From Duganella sp. OV510 (GTDB lineage Bacteria > Pseudomonadota > Gammaproteobacteria > Burkholderiales > Burkholderiaceae_D), in assembly GCF_900100205.1 (NCBI RefSeq), contig NZ_FNEQ01000004.1, positions 248,001 to 312,000 of the forward strand: 64,000 bases of DNA, written 5' to 3'. Position numbers and translations under genes: made by a program. This document shows positions 53,301-60,361 of this stretch, piece after piece (position 1 is the first letter of the stretch; each line of letters starts with the position of its first letter). The notes under the pieces are model-generated. The model was not told the DNA's origin. It did no database searches and saw nothing but the letters and a program-made list of their open reading frames with translations.

Positions 53301-53828
53301 GCGCTCCTGGCGCATGCGGACTTCGGTATTGACGAACAATTCCAGCTGGCGGCGGATCTCGTCAAACTGCGCCTTGCCGCGCGCGGTCTTGATCGGGCCG
53401 GTGACATCGCCGCTGGCGGCGCGCAAACGTATCATTTCCTGGGCATACAAGTCCCATTGCTGCTGCTGGTATTGAATCGTGCGCAGCCGGTCGACCTGGG
53501 TCGGATTGTCCTTGACCAGCACCATCAGGCCGTCGATATTGGCGGCCACACGCGGCTTGGAGACGATATACGGCTGCAGGAAGGACTCATCGCCGGCCAG
53601 CAGGTAGCCGCGCATGCCGGTTTCCATGTCGACCATTTCCTTGCCTATCTGATTGGCGTTGCCGATTACCCGTTCGCTGTGCTCGACCCAGTTCATCGTA
53701 GTTATCAGATAAGCAAGCAGGATAACAAACACGCCTGCGCTGACAACCCCTGCGGCCAGCGGCAAGGTAACGTTACGAACAAGGATGCGACGGAAACCGC
53801 GGTCGTCCATCATGGTGGAATTTGGCAT
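50325..53828 (-). CDS. Membrane hybrid histidine kinase with CHASE3, GAF and three receivers
   Basis: The 1167-residue protein has TM1 at about 19-45, a CHASE3 domain at about 46-190 (MVDMETGMRGYLLAGDESFL) and TM2 near 188-207. Next come GAF-like at about 240-385, a long coiled coil at 390-480, HisKA (FLANMSHELRTPLNSSLILA) and HATPase. Three receivers end the protein (LVVEDDATFA, LVEDDDRQRD, LVDDDVRNIF, each with its own Asp). It senses an extracytoplasmic signal. It is the first gene of the hybrid kinase-cheR-cheB-kinase cluster, which is probably one operon. The number of receivers suggests phosphorelay or docking of several partners. Confidence 0.93.
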   Translation of the reverse strand: MPNSTMMDDRGFRRILVRNVTLPLAAGVVSAGVFVILLAYLITTMNWVEHSERVIGNANQIGKEMVDMETGMRGYLLAGDESFLQPYIVSKPRVAANIDGLMVLVKDNPTQVDRLRTIQYQQQQWDLYAQEMIRLRAASGDVTGPIKTARGKAQFDEIRRQLELFVNTEVRMRQERNDESRTVTTTVAVVYLLLTLGVGGVLAWFGRRELTGLSRVYTRALDDHAEHAKLLQQQAWLRTGQSELAQQGIGQLALPQLSQTLLQFLARYMGVVVGALYLRAPDGSFRRVASYGFSDAWEQRDQQFKPAESLVAQAALERRVIRLEPLPSDYIQVASGLGGGAPASVLLAPVDSDGDINGVIELGLLRPITERDVDLLTLVKGNIGSAIEASHSRQRLQEVLAETQQLNEELQVQQEELRTANEELEEQSRVLEESQASLENQKAELEQTNEQLNEQGVALDQKNAELLKAQQDLEERARDLERASQYKSQFLANMSHELRTPLNSSLILAKLLAENGQGNLNEEQVRFANTIYSAGNDLLNLINDILDISKVEAGKLDLVPENMPVRHVVEGMAMVFEPLAQQKKLAFQMKVAEGLNEHMVTDRQRLEQILKNLLSNALKFTSSGQITLTAQPAGAGQVAFSVQDTGIGIRAEDQQGIFNAFQQADGTTSRKYGGTGLGLSISRDLAQLLGGSISLVSEPGKGSCFTLTLPLAWTAPEPGPRAGSSTSDNNAAAVEIIHAPLPDVPAPTPAPTVPVPRAFDDDRLLLQAGEEPRGRLVLVVEDDATFARILYDLAHEKQYLCLVAFDADEGLTLAREYRPDAIMLDIRLPDRSGLSVLQLLKDDAQTRHIPVHVVSGSDNGEAALHLGAIGYALKPTTREQLMEVFRRIETKLTQKIKRVLLVEDDDRQRDSVVQLISDDDVEIVAVGSGEEALALLRTTVYDCMIIDLKLPDMQGNELLQRMAGESLAAFPPVIVYTGRNLSRAEEADLHKYSRSIIIKGARSPERLLDEVTLFLHKVEADLSSERQRMLKTVRARDRVFEGRRILLVDDDVRNIFALTSALEQKGALVEVGRNGYEALEKLDTVADIDLVLMDVMMPGMDGLEATRRLRDDPRFARLPVIAITAKAMKDDQEQCLAAGASDYLAKPIDLSRLYSLLRVWMPNAERS

Positions 53829-53846
53829 GGTCTGGGCCAGATTAAC

Positions 53847-53871
53847 TTGAGAATCGATAAGTTTATCTCAA
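53847..53871. promoter_or_regulatory. Inverted repeat upstream of the hybrid kinase gene
   Basis: TTGAGA (53847-53852) and TCTCAA (53866-53871) are an inverted repeat with a 13-bp spacer, 18 bp upstream of the hybrid kinase start (53828), within an AT-rich stretch. It may be an operator or part of the promoter; no motif match is claimed. Confidence 0.35.
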
Positions 53872-53903
53872 ACACAAGTCTTACCACGGCTGATTTCAAT
53901 CGT

Positions 53904-53932
53904 GCGTGAGGGAAATAACATATCCCCCACGC
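53904..53932 (-). terminator. Hairpin after the TauD-type gene
   Basis: GCGTGAGGG (53904-53912) pairs with CCCCCACGC (53924-53932), one G-T pair allowed, with an 11-base loop. It is 9 bp past the TauD-type stop. There is no T-run in minus-strand orientation, so it is only terminator-like. Confidence 0.4.
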
Positions 53933-53941
53933 AAATTTTCG

Positions 53942-54724
53942 CTAAGCGGCCTGTTTTTCACCGTTATCGTGCCAGATGACGCCGTCGGCACGGACGGTGG
54001 TGCGGTTGAGGATGCGGCGGGTGTTCGGCGTGATCGGCGTCGCCTTGTGAGCGACACGCAGGTTGTCGGCCACCACCACGTCGCCCGGCAGCCAGTGGTG
54101 GCGGTAAGTGGCGCCGTCACGCGAATAGTGCCGGTCGACCGCTTCCATCAGCGCGCGCGAGTGGTCGGGGCCGTGGCCCAGCACGCCGGCGGTGAGGCCG
54201 ATGTTCAGGTACAGCGCCGGCACACCGGTTTTCGGATGCTTCAGCACCAGCGGATGCATCACGCCGTTGCGGTGCGCCGTGTGCAGGCCATCGAATTCCT
54301 GCTGGATGTCCGGCTGCAGCTCGGCATACGCCTGTTGCAAGTCGGTGAACAGCGTGTCGCCGCCCTCCTCGGACTGCACTTCCGAGTACCAGAAGCTGAT
54401 CGGCGTCGGATCCTCGCGGAACGAACCATCCGAATGCCAGTAGCGGCCGACCTCGACGTGGCCATCCTCCGGACGGCTGGCGACGCGGAAGATCTCCGGC
54501 CAGCCCTGCAACTGGCCGCGCATCGTCGGGAAAGTCTCCAGGCTGCCAAACAGGCGGCTGGCAGCGATCTGTTCCGGCGGCGTGAACGACTGGTCGCGTA
54601 TCACCAGCATGCCATATTGCAGTAGCGCGGCACGCAGCTGTTGCGCCATGCTGTCATCTGCCAAGCGCAAATCGGCACCGCTGATTTCAGCGCCAAAACC
54701 AACAGAAAGTGGGGTGATGTTCAT
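53942..54724 (-). CDS. TauD/TfdA-family dioxygenase (Fe(II)/2-oxoglutarate)
   Basis: The 260-residue enzyme has the Fe(II)/2OG facial triad: H-x-D in WHSDGSFREDPTPISF and the distal His in DNLRVAHKATP. The 2OG-binding Arg is in the C-terminal RRILNRTTV. Family members hydroxylate taurine, 2,4-D and related acids; the real substrate is unknown. It is divergent from a LysR gene with paired inverted repeats between. TAGGAG lies upstream of the ATG. Confidence 0.9.
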   Translation of the reverse strand: MNITPLSVGFGAEISGADLRLADDSMAQQLRAALLQYGMLVIRDQSFTPPEQIAASRLFGSLETFPTMRGQLQGWPEIFRVASRPEDGHVEVGRYWHSDGSFREDPTPISFWYSEVQSEEGGDTLFTDLQQAYAELQPDIQQEFDGLHTAHRNGVMHPLVLKHPKTGVPALYLNIGLTAGVLGHGPDHSRALMEAVDRHYSRDGATYRHHWLPGDVVVADNLRVAHKATPITPNTRRILNRTTVRADGVIWHDNGEKQAA

Positions 54725-54792
54725 ACTAATCTCCTAAAGCATTTGAGTATGAAATGACTATAATCCCGCACCGATCTGCTGATAAGATAGTC
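54721..54792. promoter_or_regulatory. Inverted repeats in the TauD/LysR divergent promoter
   Basis: Two separate inverted repeats occur: TCATACT (54721-54727) with AGTATGA (54746-54752), and GACTAT (54756-54761) with ATAGTC (54787-54792). They lie between the divergent TauD-type and LysR genes, so one may be a LysR binding site. The first extends over the TauD start codon. Confidence 0.45.
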
Positions 54793-54826
54793 AAATTCGC
54801 TTACACCTTTGCGCAGGACGCAACAT

Positions 54827-55780
54827 ATGGATAGATTCGCGGAATTGAAAGCTTTCTGTTTGGTCGCCAGCAATGGCGGCTTTTCGGCTGCCGCGCGCCA
54901 GCTGGGCGTGGCCACCTCGTCGGTGACGCGGCTGGTGGATGCGCTGGAACAGCGCCTCGATACGCCGCTGCTGAACCGCTCGACGCGCAGCATCACGCTG
55001 ACCGACAGCGGCCGCAACTACTTCGATCACGCCACACACATCCTGGCGGCGCTGGACGAAGCCGATGACGCCGCCGCCGGCCGCGACGCCGAACCGGCCG
55101 GAACGTTGCGCATCGCCGCCCCGGTCACGCTGGCGATCCGCTACATCGCGCCCTTGCTGCCTGAACTGCGGCGCCTTTATCCACGGCTGGAACTTGATTT
55201 GCGCCTCAGCGACGCCATGAGCAATATGGTCGATGAGGCGATCGACGTCGCCATCCGTATCGGCAACCCGGAGCAGCAGCCCAACCTGATCGCCCGCAAG
55301 CTGGCAGGCCATAGGCGCCACATTGTCGCCAGCCCGGCCTACCTGGCGGAACACGGCGCGCCACCGGCGCCAGACGCGCTCAGCCAGCACAACTGCCTGC
55401 TGTTCGCCTACGGCGGCAATCGCGCCACCTGGCGCCTGCGCAATGCCGACCTGGCCACGGAGGTTGATGTCAGCGGCAGCCTGCAAGTCAACAATTCGGA
55501 GATGCTGCGACAGGCGGCGCTGGGAGGATTGGGCCTGGCACTGCTGCCGGGCTGGCTGGTGCAAGCCGACCTGGACGCCGGCAGGCTGGTGGCCGTGCTC
55601 GGCGAGTACCAGGCCAATCCTGGGGAGATGGATGTGGGAATTTATGCGGTGTACCCGGCCAACCGGCGTGGCGCATCGAAGATACGCGTGTTCACCGACC
55701 TGCTGGCCGAGTCCCTCAGCAACGCTCCCGCCCACGCGGGAGTCCATGCGGAGCATGGATTTCCGCGTGCGCCGGAATAA
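54827..55780 (+). CDS. LysR-family transcriptional regulator with a repeat-derived C-terminus
   Basis: The 317-residue regulator starts at MDRFAELKAFCLVASNGGFS and has the LysR HTH (AAARQLGVATSSVTRLVDAL) and effector domain (RIAAPVTLAIRYIAPLLPEL). It is divergent from the TauD-type dioxygenase, its likely target. The last ~18 residues (APAHAGVHAEHGFPRAPE) are encoded by a repeat element at 55724-55783 and are unlikely to be part of the original fold; the regulator probably lost its own stop codon when the element inserted. Confidence 0.9.
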   Translation: MDRFAELKAFCLVASNGGFSAAARQLGVATSSVTRLVDALEQRLDTPLLNRSTRSITLTDSGRNYFDHATHILAALDEADDAAAGRDAEPAGTLRIAAPVTLAIRYIAPLLPELRRLYPRLELDLRLSDAMSNMVDEAIDVAIRIGNPEQQPNLIARKLAGHRRHIVASPAYLAEHGAPPAPDALSQHNCLLFAYGGNRATWRLRNADLATEVDVSGSLQVNNSEMLRQAALGGLGLALLPGWLVQADLDAGRLVAVLGEYQANPGEMDVGIYAVYPANRRGASKIRVFTDLLAESLSNAPAHAGVHAEHGFPRAPE

Positions 55781-55783
55781 CGG
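55724..55783. repeat. REP-like element, full-length copy
   Basis: CTCCCGCCCACGCGGGAG is followed by a short arm CATGCGGAGCATGG and then TTTCCGCGTGCGCCGGAATA. Two hairpins flank a small central palindrome, about 60 bp in all. Half copies occur at 25574 and 37591. It forms the 3' end of the LysR gene and lies four bases before the cytochrome gene end. Confidence 0.75.
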
Positions 55784-55786
55784 GCT

Positions 55787-57133
55787 TTAGTGCTTGCCCT
55801 CGGCGTCGATCTGCTTGCGGATCTTCGCTACCTGGCCGGCGTTGGCCGCCGATGCCTGGTTGCCCCAGTTTTGACGGACGAAGGTCACCAATTGCGCGGT
55901 TTCCTCATCCGACAAACGCCACGCGAAGCCCGGCATGCCCAGCTCCGACGGTGCGCCCTTGGTGGAAGGCAGCTTGCTGCCCGCCAGGATCAGGCGGATC
56001 AGCGAGGTCGGATCATCCGACAGCACTGATGGATTGCCCGCCAGCGCCGGGAACACCTTGGCGTTGGAGACAGCATCCGTGCGATGGCAGGCCGCGCAGT
56101 TGTCCAGATACAGCTGCGCCCCGCGATTTTCCTCGCGTCCGGCGCGCAGTGCCTTGGCGGTGACATCGCTAACCGCATAACGCGCCTTCTCGTCCGGTCC
56201 GGGCGTCAGCGACTTCAGGTAAGTCGCCATCGCCTTCAGATCCTCCGGCGTCATTGCCTGCGTGCTGTGCGCCACCACATCGGCCATCGGCGAACCGACC
56301 ACGGCAGAGTGCGCGTTACGCGCCTTGCTCAGCGTATCGACGATATCCTGCTCGCTCCAGCGCCCCAGGCCACCGGCCGGATTGCCGCGCAGGTTGACCG
56401 CCAGCCAGCCATCGATGACCGGACCTCCGGACAGGAACAGCGGATTCGACTCGTCCTGCGCCAGTTCCTGCTGCGTCGCCGCGCGCGGCGTATGGCAAGC
56501 GCCACAGTGCCCCAGCGACTGCACCAGGTAAGCACCGCGCGCCAGTGCTTCGCTCTGGTACTTGCTCAGCACCAGCGGCTCGACAGCAGGTGCGTAGGTC
56601 TTGCGCCAGATCGCCAGCGGCCAGTTGATCGACAACGGCCAGGCAATCGCATGTCCCTTGTTGGCAGACGCTACCGGCTGCACGCCATGCATGAAGTAGG
56701 CGTAAAGCGCGCGCATGTCGTCATCGGTCACCTTGGCGTACGATGGATACGGCATGGCCGGATACAGCGTCGCCCCCGAAGGCGCAATGCCATGCCGCAC
56801 GGCGCGGTCGAAGTCGTTCAGGCTGTAGTTGCCGATGCCGCTCGCCTTGTCCGGCGTGATGTTGGAACTGTAGATCGCGCCGATCGGCGTCGCCATCGAC
56901 AGGCCACCGGCAAACTGCTTGCCGTTCGGCGCCGTGTGGCAGGCCACGCAGTCCGCCGCCACCGCCAGGTAACGGCCTTTCTCGATCAGCTGCGCATCCG
57001 GCGCCGATAGGTTGAACGTACCGGGGCCGATGTCCTTGGTGGCAGTTGCCTGCGAAGCGTAGATGAACGCACCCGCCACGCCAACCACCACCACACCGGC
57101 GACGACCAGCAAACCTTTTGTCATATTGTTCAT
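55787..57133 (-). CDS. Triheme cytochrome c subunit of a membrane dehydrogenase
   Basis: The 448-residue protein has an N-terminal anchor (GLLVVAGVVVVGVAGAFIYA) and three heme-c motifs, CVACH near residue 62, CGACH near 210 and CAACH near 346, each followed by its own domain. This is the cytochrome subunit of gluconate- or alcohol-dehydrogenase-type complexes, passing electrons from the flavoprotein to quinone. Its start (AAGGAG) lies 12 bp after the GMC gene stop. Confidence 0.92.
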   Translation of the reverse strand: MNNMTKGLLVVAGVVVVGVAGAFIYASQATATKDIGPGTFNLSAPDAQLIEKGRYLAVAADCVACHTAPNGKQFAGGLSMATPIGAIYSSNITPDKASGIGNYSLNDFDRAVRHGIAPSGATLYPAMPYPSYAKVTDDDMRALYAYFMHGVQPVASANKGHAIAWPLSINWPLAIWRKTYAPAVEPLVLSKYQSEALARGAYLVQSLGHCGACHTPRAATQQELAQDESNPLFLSGGPVIDGWLAVNLRGNPAGGLGRWSEQDIVDTLSKARNAHSAVVGSPMADVVAHSTQAMTPEDLKAMATYLKSLTPGPDEKARYAVSDVTAKALRAGREENRGAQLYLDNCAACHRTDAVSNAKVFPALAGNPSVLSDDPTSLIRLILAGSKLPSTKGAPSELGMPGFAWRLSDEETAQLVTFVRQNWGNQASAANAGQVAKIRKQIDAEGKH

Positions 57134-57145
57134 GTCGTCGTCTCC

Positions 57146-58927
57146 TTACGCCTGCACCAGCGGGCCTGGGTTCTTCAGATACAGCTCGCGGACCGCCTTG
57201 GCGCACCAGTAGGTCAGCGCGCCAACCATGCCGGTCGGGTTGTAGCCGTTGTTTTGCGGGAAGGCGTTCGCGCCCGGTGCGAACACATTCGACACATCCC
57301 ACGATTGCAGATAGCGGTTCAGCGCCGAGGTCTTCGGATCGCTGCCCATGATGGCGCCGCCGCAGGTGTGGGTCGACTGGTACTGCGTGACGTTGTAGTG
57401 GTCGCCGTCCTTCTTGGCGTCGCCCTTGATCGCTTTCGGGCCGAGCACCTTGCACATGTCCGACGCTTTCTCCACCAGGTACTGCGACGCCTTGATCTCG
57501 TTGTCATGCCAGTCGAAAGTCATGCGCAGCAGCGGACGGCCGAAGGCATCCTTGTAGGTCGGGTCCAGGCTCAGGTAGGCGTCCTGGTAGGCCATGCACG
57601 AACCCTGCACTTCGTAGTAGAACGAATGGCGGAAGGCTTCCTTGACGCCTTTCTTCCAGCCGCTGCCCCAGTTCGGCACGCCCGGCGCGGTGGCGATGCC
57701 ACGCACCGGACCGCCGCCCGGCTGGCGTGCCCAGACGATGCCGCCGCCGATGAAGCCGGTCTTGGCGCTGTCGTTGCGGTTGCCGTTCAAATCGTCGATG
57801 GTGGTGCCGCCGCCGCCGATGCCCATGAACTGGTTGGCCTGCACGGTTTCATCGAAGAACAGCGAAACGCGGTTCAGGTTCTGGTACGAATAATTGCGGC
57901 CGATGGTGCCGGTGTTGCTGACCGGGTCATACGGCACGCCGATTCCCGACAACAGCATCAGGTGCACATTGAACAGCGAGAACGCACACAGCAGCACGAT
58001 ATCGGCCGGCTGCTCGGTTTCACGGCCCTGCGCGTCGAGGTAGGTAACGCCGGTGGCCTTCTTCTTGTCGGCGGTCAGGTTGACCTTCATCACTTGCGCC
58101 AGCGTGCGCAGCTCGAAGCCCTTGCGGCCACGCAGCACCGGCAGGATGCAGGCGTTCGGGCTGGCCTTCGAGTAGTTCAGGCAGCCATAGTCGGAACAGA
58201 AGCCGCAGAAATTACACGGCCCCATCTGGCAGCCGTACGGATTCACATACGGGCCGGATGCGTTCGACGCCGGAATCGGATACGGGTGATAGCCCATCTC
58301 GCGCGCCGCCTTGTAGAACAGTTCGCCACCGAGGTAATTTGGATTCGGCGGCAGCGCGAATTCACGTGCACGCGAACCTTCAAACGGATTGCCGCCTTCC
58401 ACCACCTTGCCGTTGATGACGCCGGCCTTGCCCGAGGTGCCGCACACGTATTCAAAATGGTCGAAGTGCGGCTCCAGTTCTTCATAAGTGACCGGGAAGT
58501 CCTGGATGGTCATCTCTTTTGGAATGAACTTCTTGCCATAGCGCTGCTCGATATTGCTGCGCACCTTGAAGTCTTCCGGCAGTGCGCGGAAGTGGCAGCC
58601 GGACCAGTGGCTGCCGGCGCCGCCGACGCCGGTGCCGGGTTTGAACGAGCCCATCTGGCGATACGGCACGGCGGAGTCATTCACGCCATGACGGATGGTC
58701 ACGGTTTCCTTGTTCAGCGATTGCAGGTATTTACGGTGCACCGAGCCTTCCAGCTCATCCACCACGCGCGGATAGGCGAAGTCCGGCTGCGTGTCGCGGT
58801 CCGGACCACGCTCCAGGCACACCACATTCAGGCCGGCGTCAGTCAGCTCCTTGGCCATGATGGCGCCAGTCCAGCCCATGCCGACAATCACGGCGTCTAC
58901 TTTGTTTTTTACGATAGTCATAATCAT
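57146..58927 (-). CDS. GMC-family FAD dehydrogenase, large subunit
   Basis: The 593-residue protein has the N-terminal FAD Rossmann motif (VIVGMGWTGAIMAKELTDAG) and a GMC C-terminal part (FAPGANAFPQNNGYNPTGMV). It oxidises an aldose, alcohol or sugar acid at the periplasmic face and, by subunit set, matches the membrane gluconate 2-dehydrogenase/sorbitol dehydrogenase type. No signal peptide of its own: it would be exported together with the Tat-carrying small subunit encoded just upstream. Confidence 0.92.
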   Translation of the reverse strand: MIMTIVKNKVDAVIVGMGWTGAIMAKELTDAGLNVVCLERGPDRDTQPDFAYPRVVDELEGSVHRKYLQSLNKETVTIRHGVNDSAVPYRQMGSFKPGTGVGGAGSHWSGCHFRALPEDFKVRSNIEQRYGKKFIPKEMTIQDFPVTYEELEPHFDHFEYVCGTSGKAGVINGKVVEGGNPFEGSRAREFALPPNPNYLGGELFYKAAREMGYHPYPIPASNASGPYVNPYGCQMGPCNFCGFCSDYGCLNYSKASPNACILPVLRGRKGFELRTLAQVMKVNLTADKKKATGVTYLDAQGRETEQPADIVLLCAFSLFNVHLMLLSGIGVPYDPVSNTGTIGRNYSYQNLNRVSLFFDETVQANQFMGIGGGGTTIDDLNGNRNDSAKTGFIGGGIVWARQPGGGPVRGIATAPGVPNWGSGWKKGVKEAFRHSFYYEVQGSCMAYQDAYLSLDPTYKDAFGRPLLRMTFDWHDNEIKASQYLVEKASDMCKVLGPKAIKGDAKKDGDHYNVTQYQSTHTCGGAIMGSDPKTSALNRYLQSWDVSNVFAPGANAFPQNNGYNPTGMVGALTYWCAKAVRELYLKNPGPLVQA

Positions 58928-59655
58928 TAACCCCTGCGTCCAGCCAGATCGACCGGGCCGATCGGATACGGTTTGTCACGAACTTCCACCCAGTCCAGAT
59001 AGTCGGCGCGCATGCCGGGATAGCCGATCATCTTCCACGCGCCCATGTCCTTGTTGCCGCCGTGTTTAGGATCGGCGAAATAGCCGTTGCGCGTCTCGTT
59101 CAGCAGGTTGGTGAAGAACAGTTTGGCCGAAATATCTTCCAGCTTCAGCTTGCCGCCTTCGCAGCCCTTGAGGATTTCTTCCTGCTGCTTGCGGTCCAGG
59201 TCGGCAAACGCCTTGCCGCCGAACTGCGAGGCGCAATAGCCATCAACGTTCTTGATGCCGACGCGGAGGATGTCGCGCAGCGGCAGCTTGCCCTGGTAGC
59301 CGAACTCCGGCTTGGCGCTGACGTACGGGCCTTGCATATACCAGATATCGCCAGCCGCATAGGGCGTCTGCATATGGCGGTCGAGGAATTCCAGCACACC
59401 CAGCTCGATGGCGCCGGGACCGTGCTCGTCATGCGGAATCAAACGATCCACTGCGGCGCTGAGGAACTTCCACTCAGTTTGATTAAAGAACGCCGGCGTG
59501 TAAGTATTCGGCTTGCCCTCCGGTGCGTTGGCGTCGGCCGCCGTGGCCGGCTGCAGCGCGCGCACCACACCGGTGGCGGCAGCCGCGCCAATCGGCACGA
59601 ACATCATGGTTTTGATCAGGCTCCGCCGCGACGGCGACTGTGTGTCGTCAGACAT
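58927..59655 (-). CDS. Gluconate 2-dehydrogenase subunit 3 family protein
   Basis: The 242-residue protein starts with a twin-arginine signal (PSRRSLIKTMMFVPIGAAAA) and contains the subunit-3 pattern (FFNQTEWKFLSAAVDRLIPH). This small subunit carries the flavoprotein through the Tat system. It is the first gene of the three-gene operon small subunit-GMC-cytochrome, with its stop overlapping the GMC start. Confidence 0.9.
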   Translation of the reverse strand: MSDDTQSPSRRSLIKTMMFVPIGAAAATGVVRALQPATAADANAPEGKPNTYTPAFFNQTEWKFLSAAVDRLIPHDEHGPGAIELGVLEFLDRHMQTPYAAGDIWYMQGPYVSAKPEFGYQGKLPLRDILRVGIKNVDGYCASQFGGKAFADLDRKQQEEILKGCEGGKLKLEDISAKLFFTNLLNETRNGYFADPKHGGNKDMGAWKMIGYPGMRADYLDWVEVRDKPYPIGPVDLAGRRG

Positions 59656-59680
59656 GTCTTTCTCCTCGGTTTATAAGACT

Positions 59681-60361
59681 TCAGGGTTGCTGCGCGCTGC
59701 GCGCTTCCCATCGGTAGCCGACCCCGTAGACGGCCGAAATCGCTTCGGCCAGGCCAGCTTCTTCCAGTTTCCGGCGCAGGTTCTTCACATGCGTATCGAT
59801 CGTGCGGTCATGCACGATGCGCCGGTCCTCGTACACCCAGCTGCGCAAGTCATCACGTGACAAGGCCTTGCCGGGCGCATCGCGCAAACGTTTCAGCAAG
59901 CGCAGCTCCACCGGCGTCAGCGCCAGTTCCCTGCCATGCACGAAAGCGCGCATGCCCTGGTCGTCGATCTGCAAGCCCGGCTGCGGCGTGCCGGCCGGGC
60001 GGCGCCGCAGCACCGCCCTGACCCTGGCCACCACTTCGCGCGGGCTGAAGGGCTTGCAGATGTAATCGTCGGCGCCACTGTCGAGGCCGTCGAGACGGTC
60101 CTCTTCCTGCGCGCGCGCGGTCATCATGATGACCGGTATATCGCTGTTGGCGCGCAAGGCGCGGCACAGGCTCAGGCCATCCATGCCGGGCAGCATCCAG
60201 TCCAGCAGGATCAGGTCGACATCGCCGCCGGCCACCGTGGCCTGCACCGACAGGCCGTCGTGCAGGGCGCTGGCGCGATAGCCGGCCGCCTGCAAATAGC
60301 TGACCAGCAGGCGCGCCAGGCGCTGTTCATCTTCGACCACCAGTACGTGCTGCGGCTTCAT
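59681..60361 (-). CDS. baeR: Response regulator BaeR-like (OmpR family)
   Basis: The 226-residue protein starts MKPQHVLVVEDEQRLARLLV at 60361 and has a receiver (phospho-Asp in DLILLDWMLPGMDGLS, Lys in DYICKPFSPREVV) and an OmpR winged helix (LTPVELRLLKRLRDAPGKAL; DTHVKNLRRKLEEAG). The start overlaps the kinase stop by one base (TGATG), a co-translated pair. The symbol rests on the paired kinase resembling BaeS. An upstream in-frame extension is rejected. Confidence 0.88.
   Translation of the reverse strand: MKPQHVLVVEDEQRLARLLVSYLQAAGYRASALHDGLSVQATVAGGDVDLILLDWMLPGMDGLSLCRALRANSDIPVIMMTARAQEEDRLDGLDSGADDYICKPFSPREVVARVRAVLRRRPAGTPQPGLQIDDQGMRAFVHGRELALTPVELRLLKRLRDAPGKALSRDDLRSWVYEDRRIVHDRTIDTHVKNLRRKLEEAGLAEAISAVYGVGYRWEARSAQQP

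Noticed and set aside
50781-53909. Long plus-strand frames opposite the hybrid kinase
   Set aside because: The minus-strand kinase carries all domain motifs; the opposing frames are low in information and have no ribosome binding sites.
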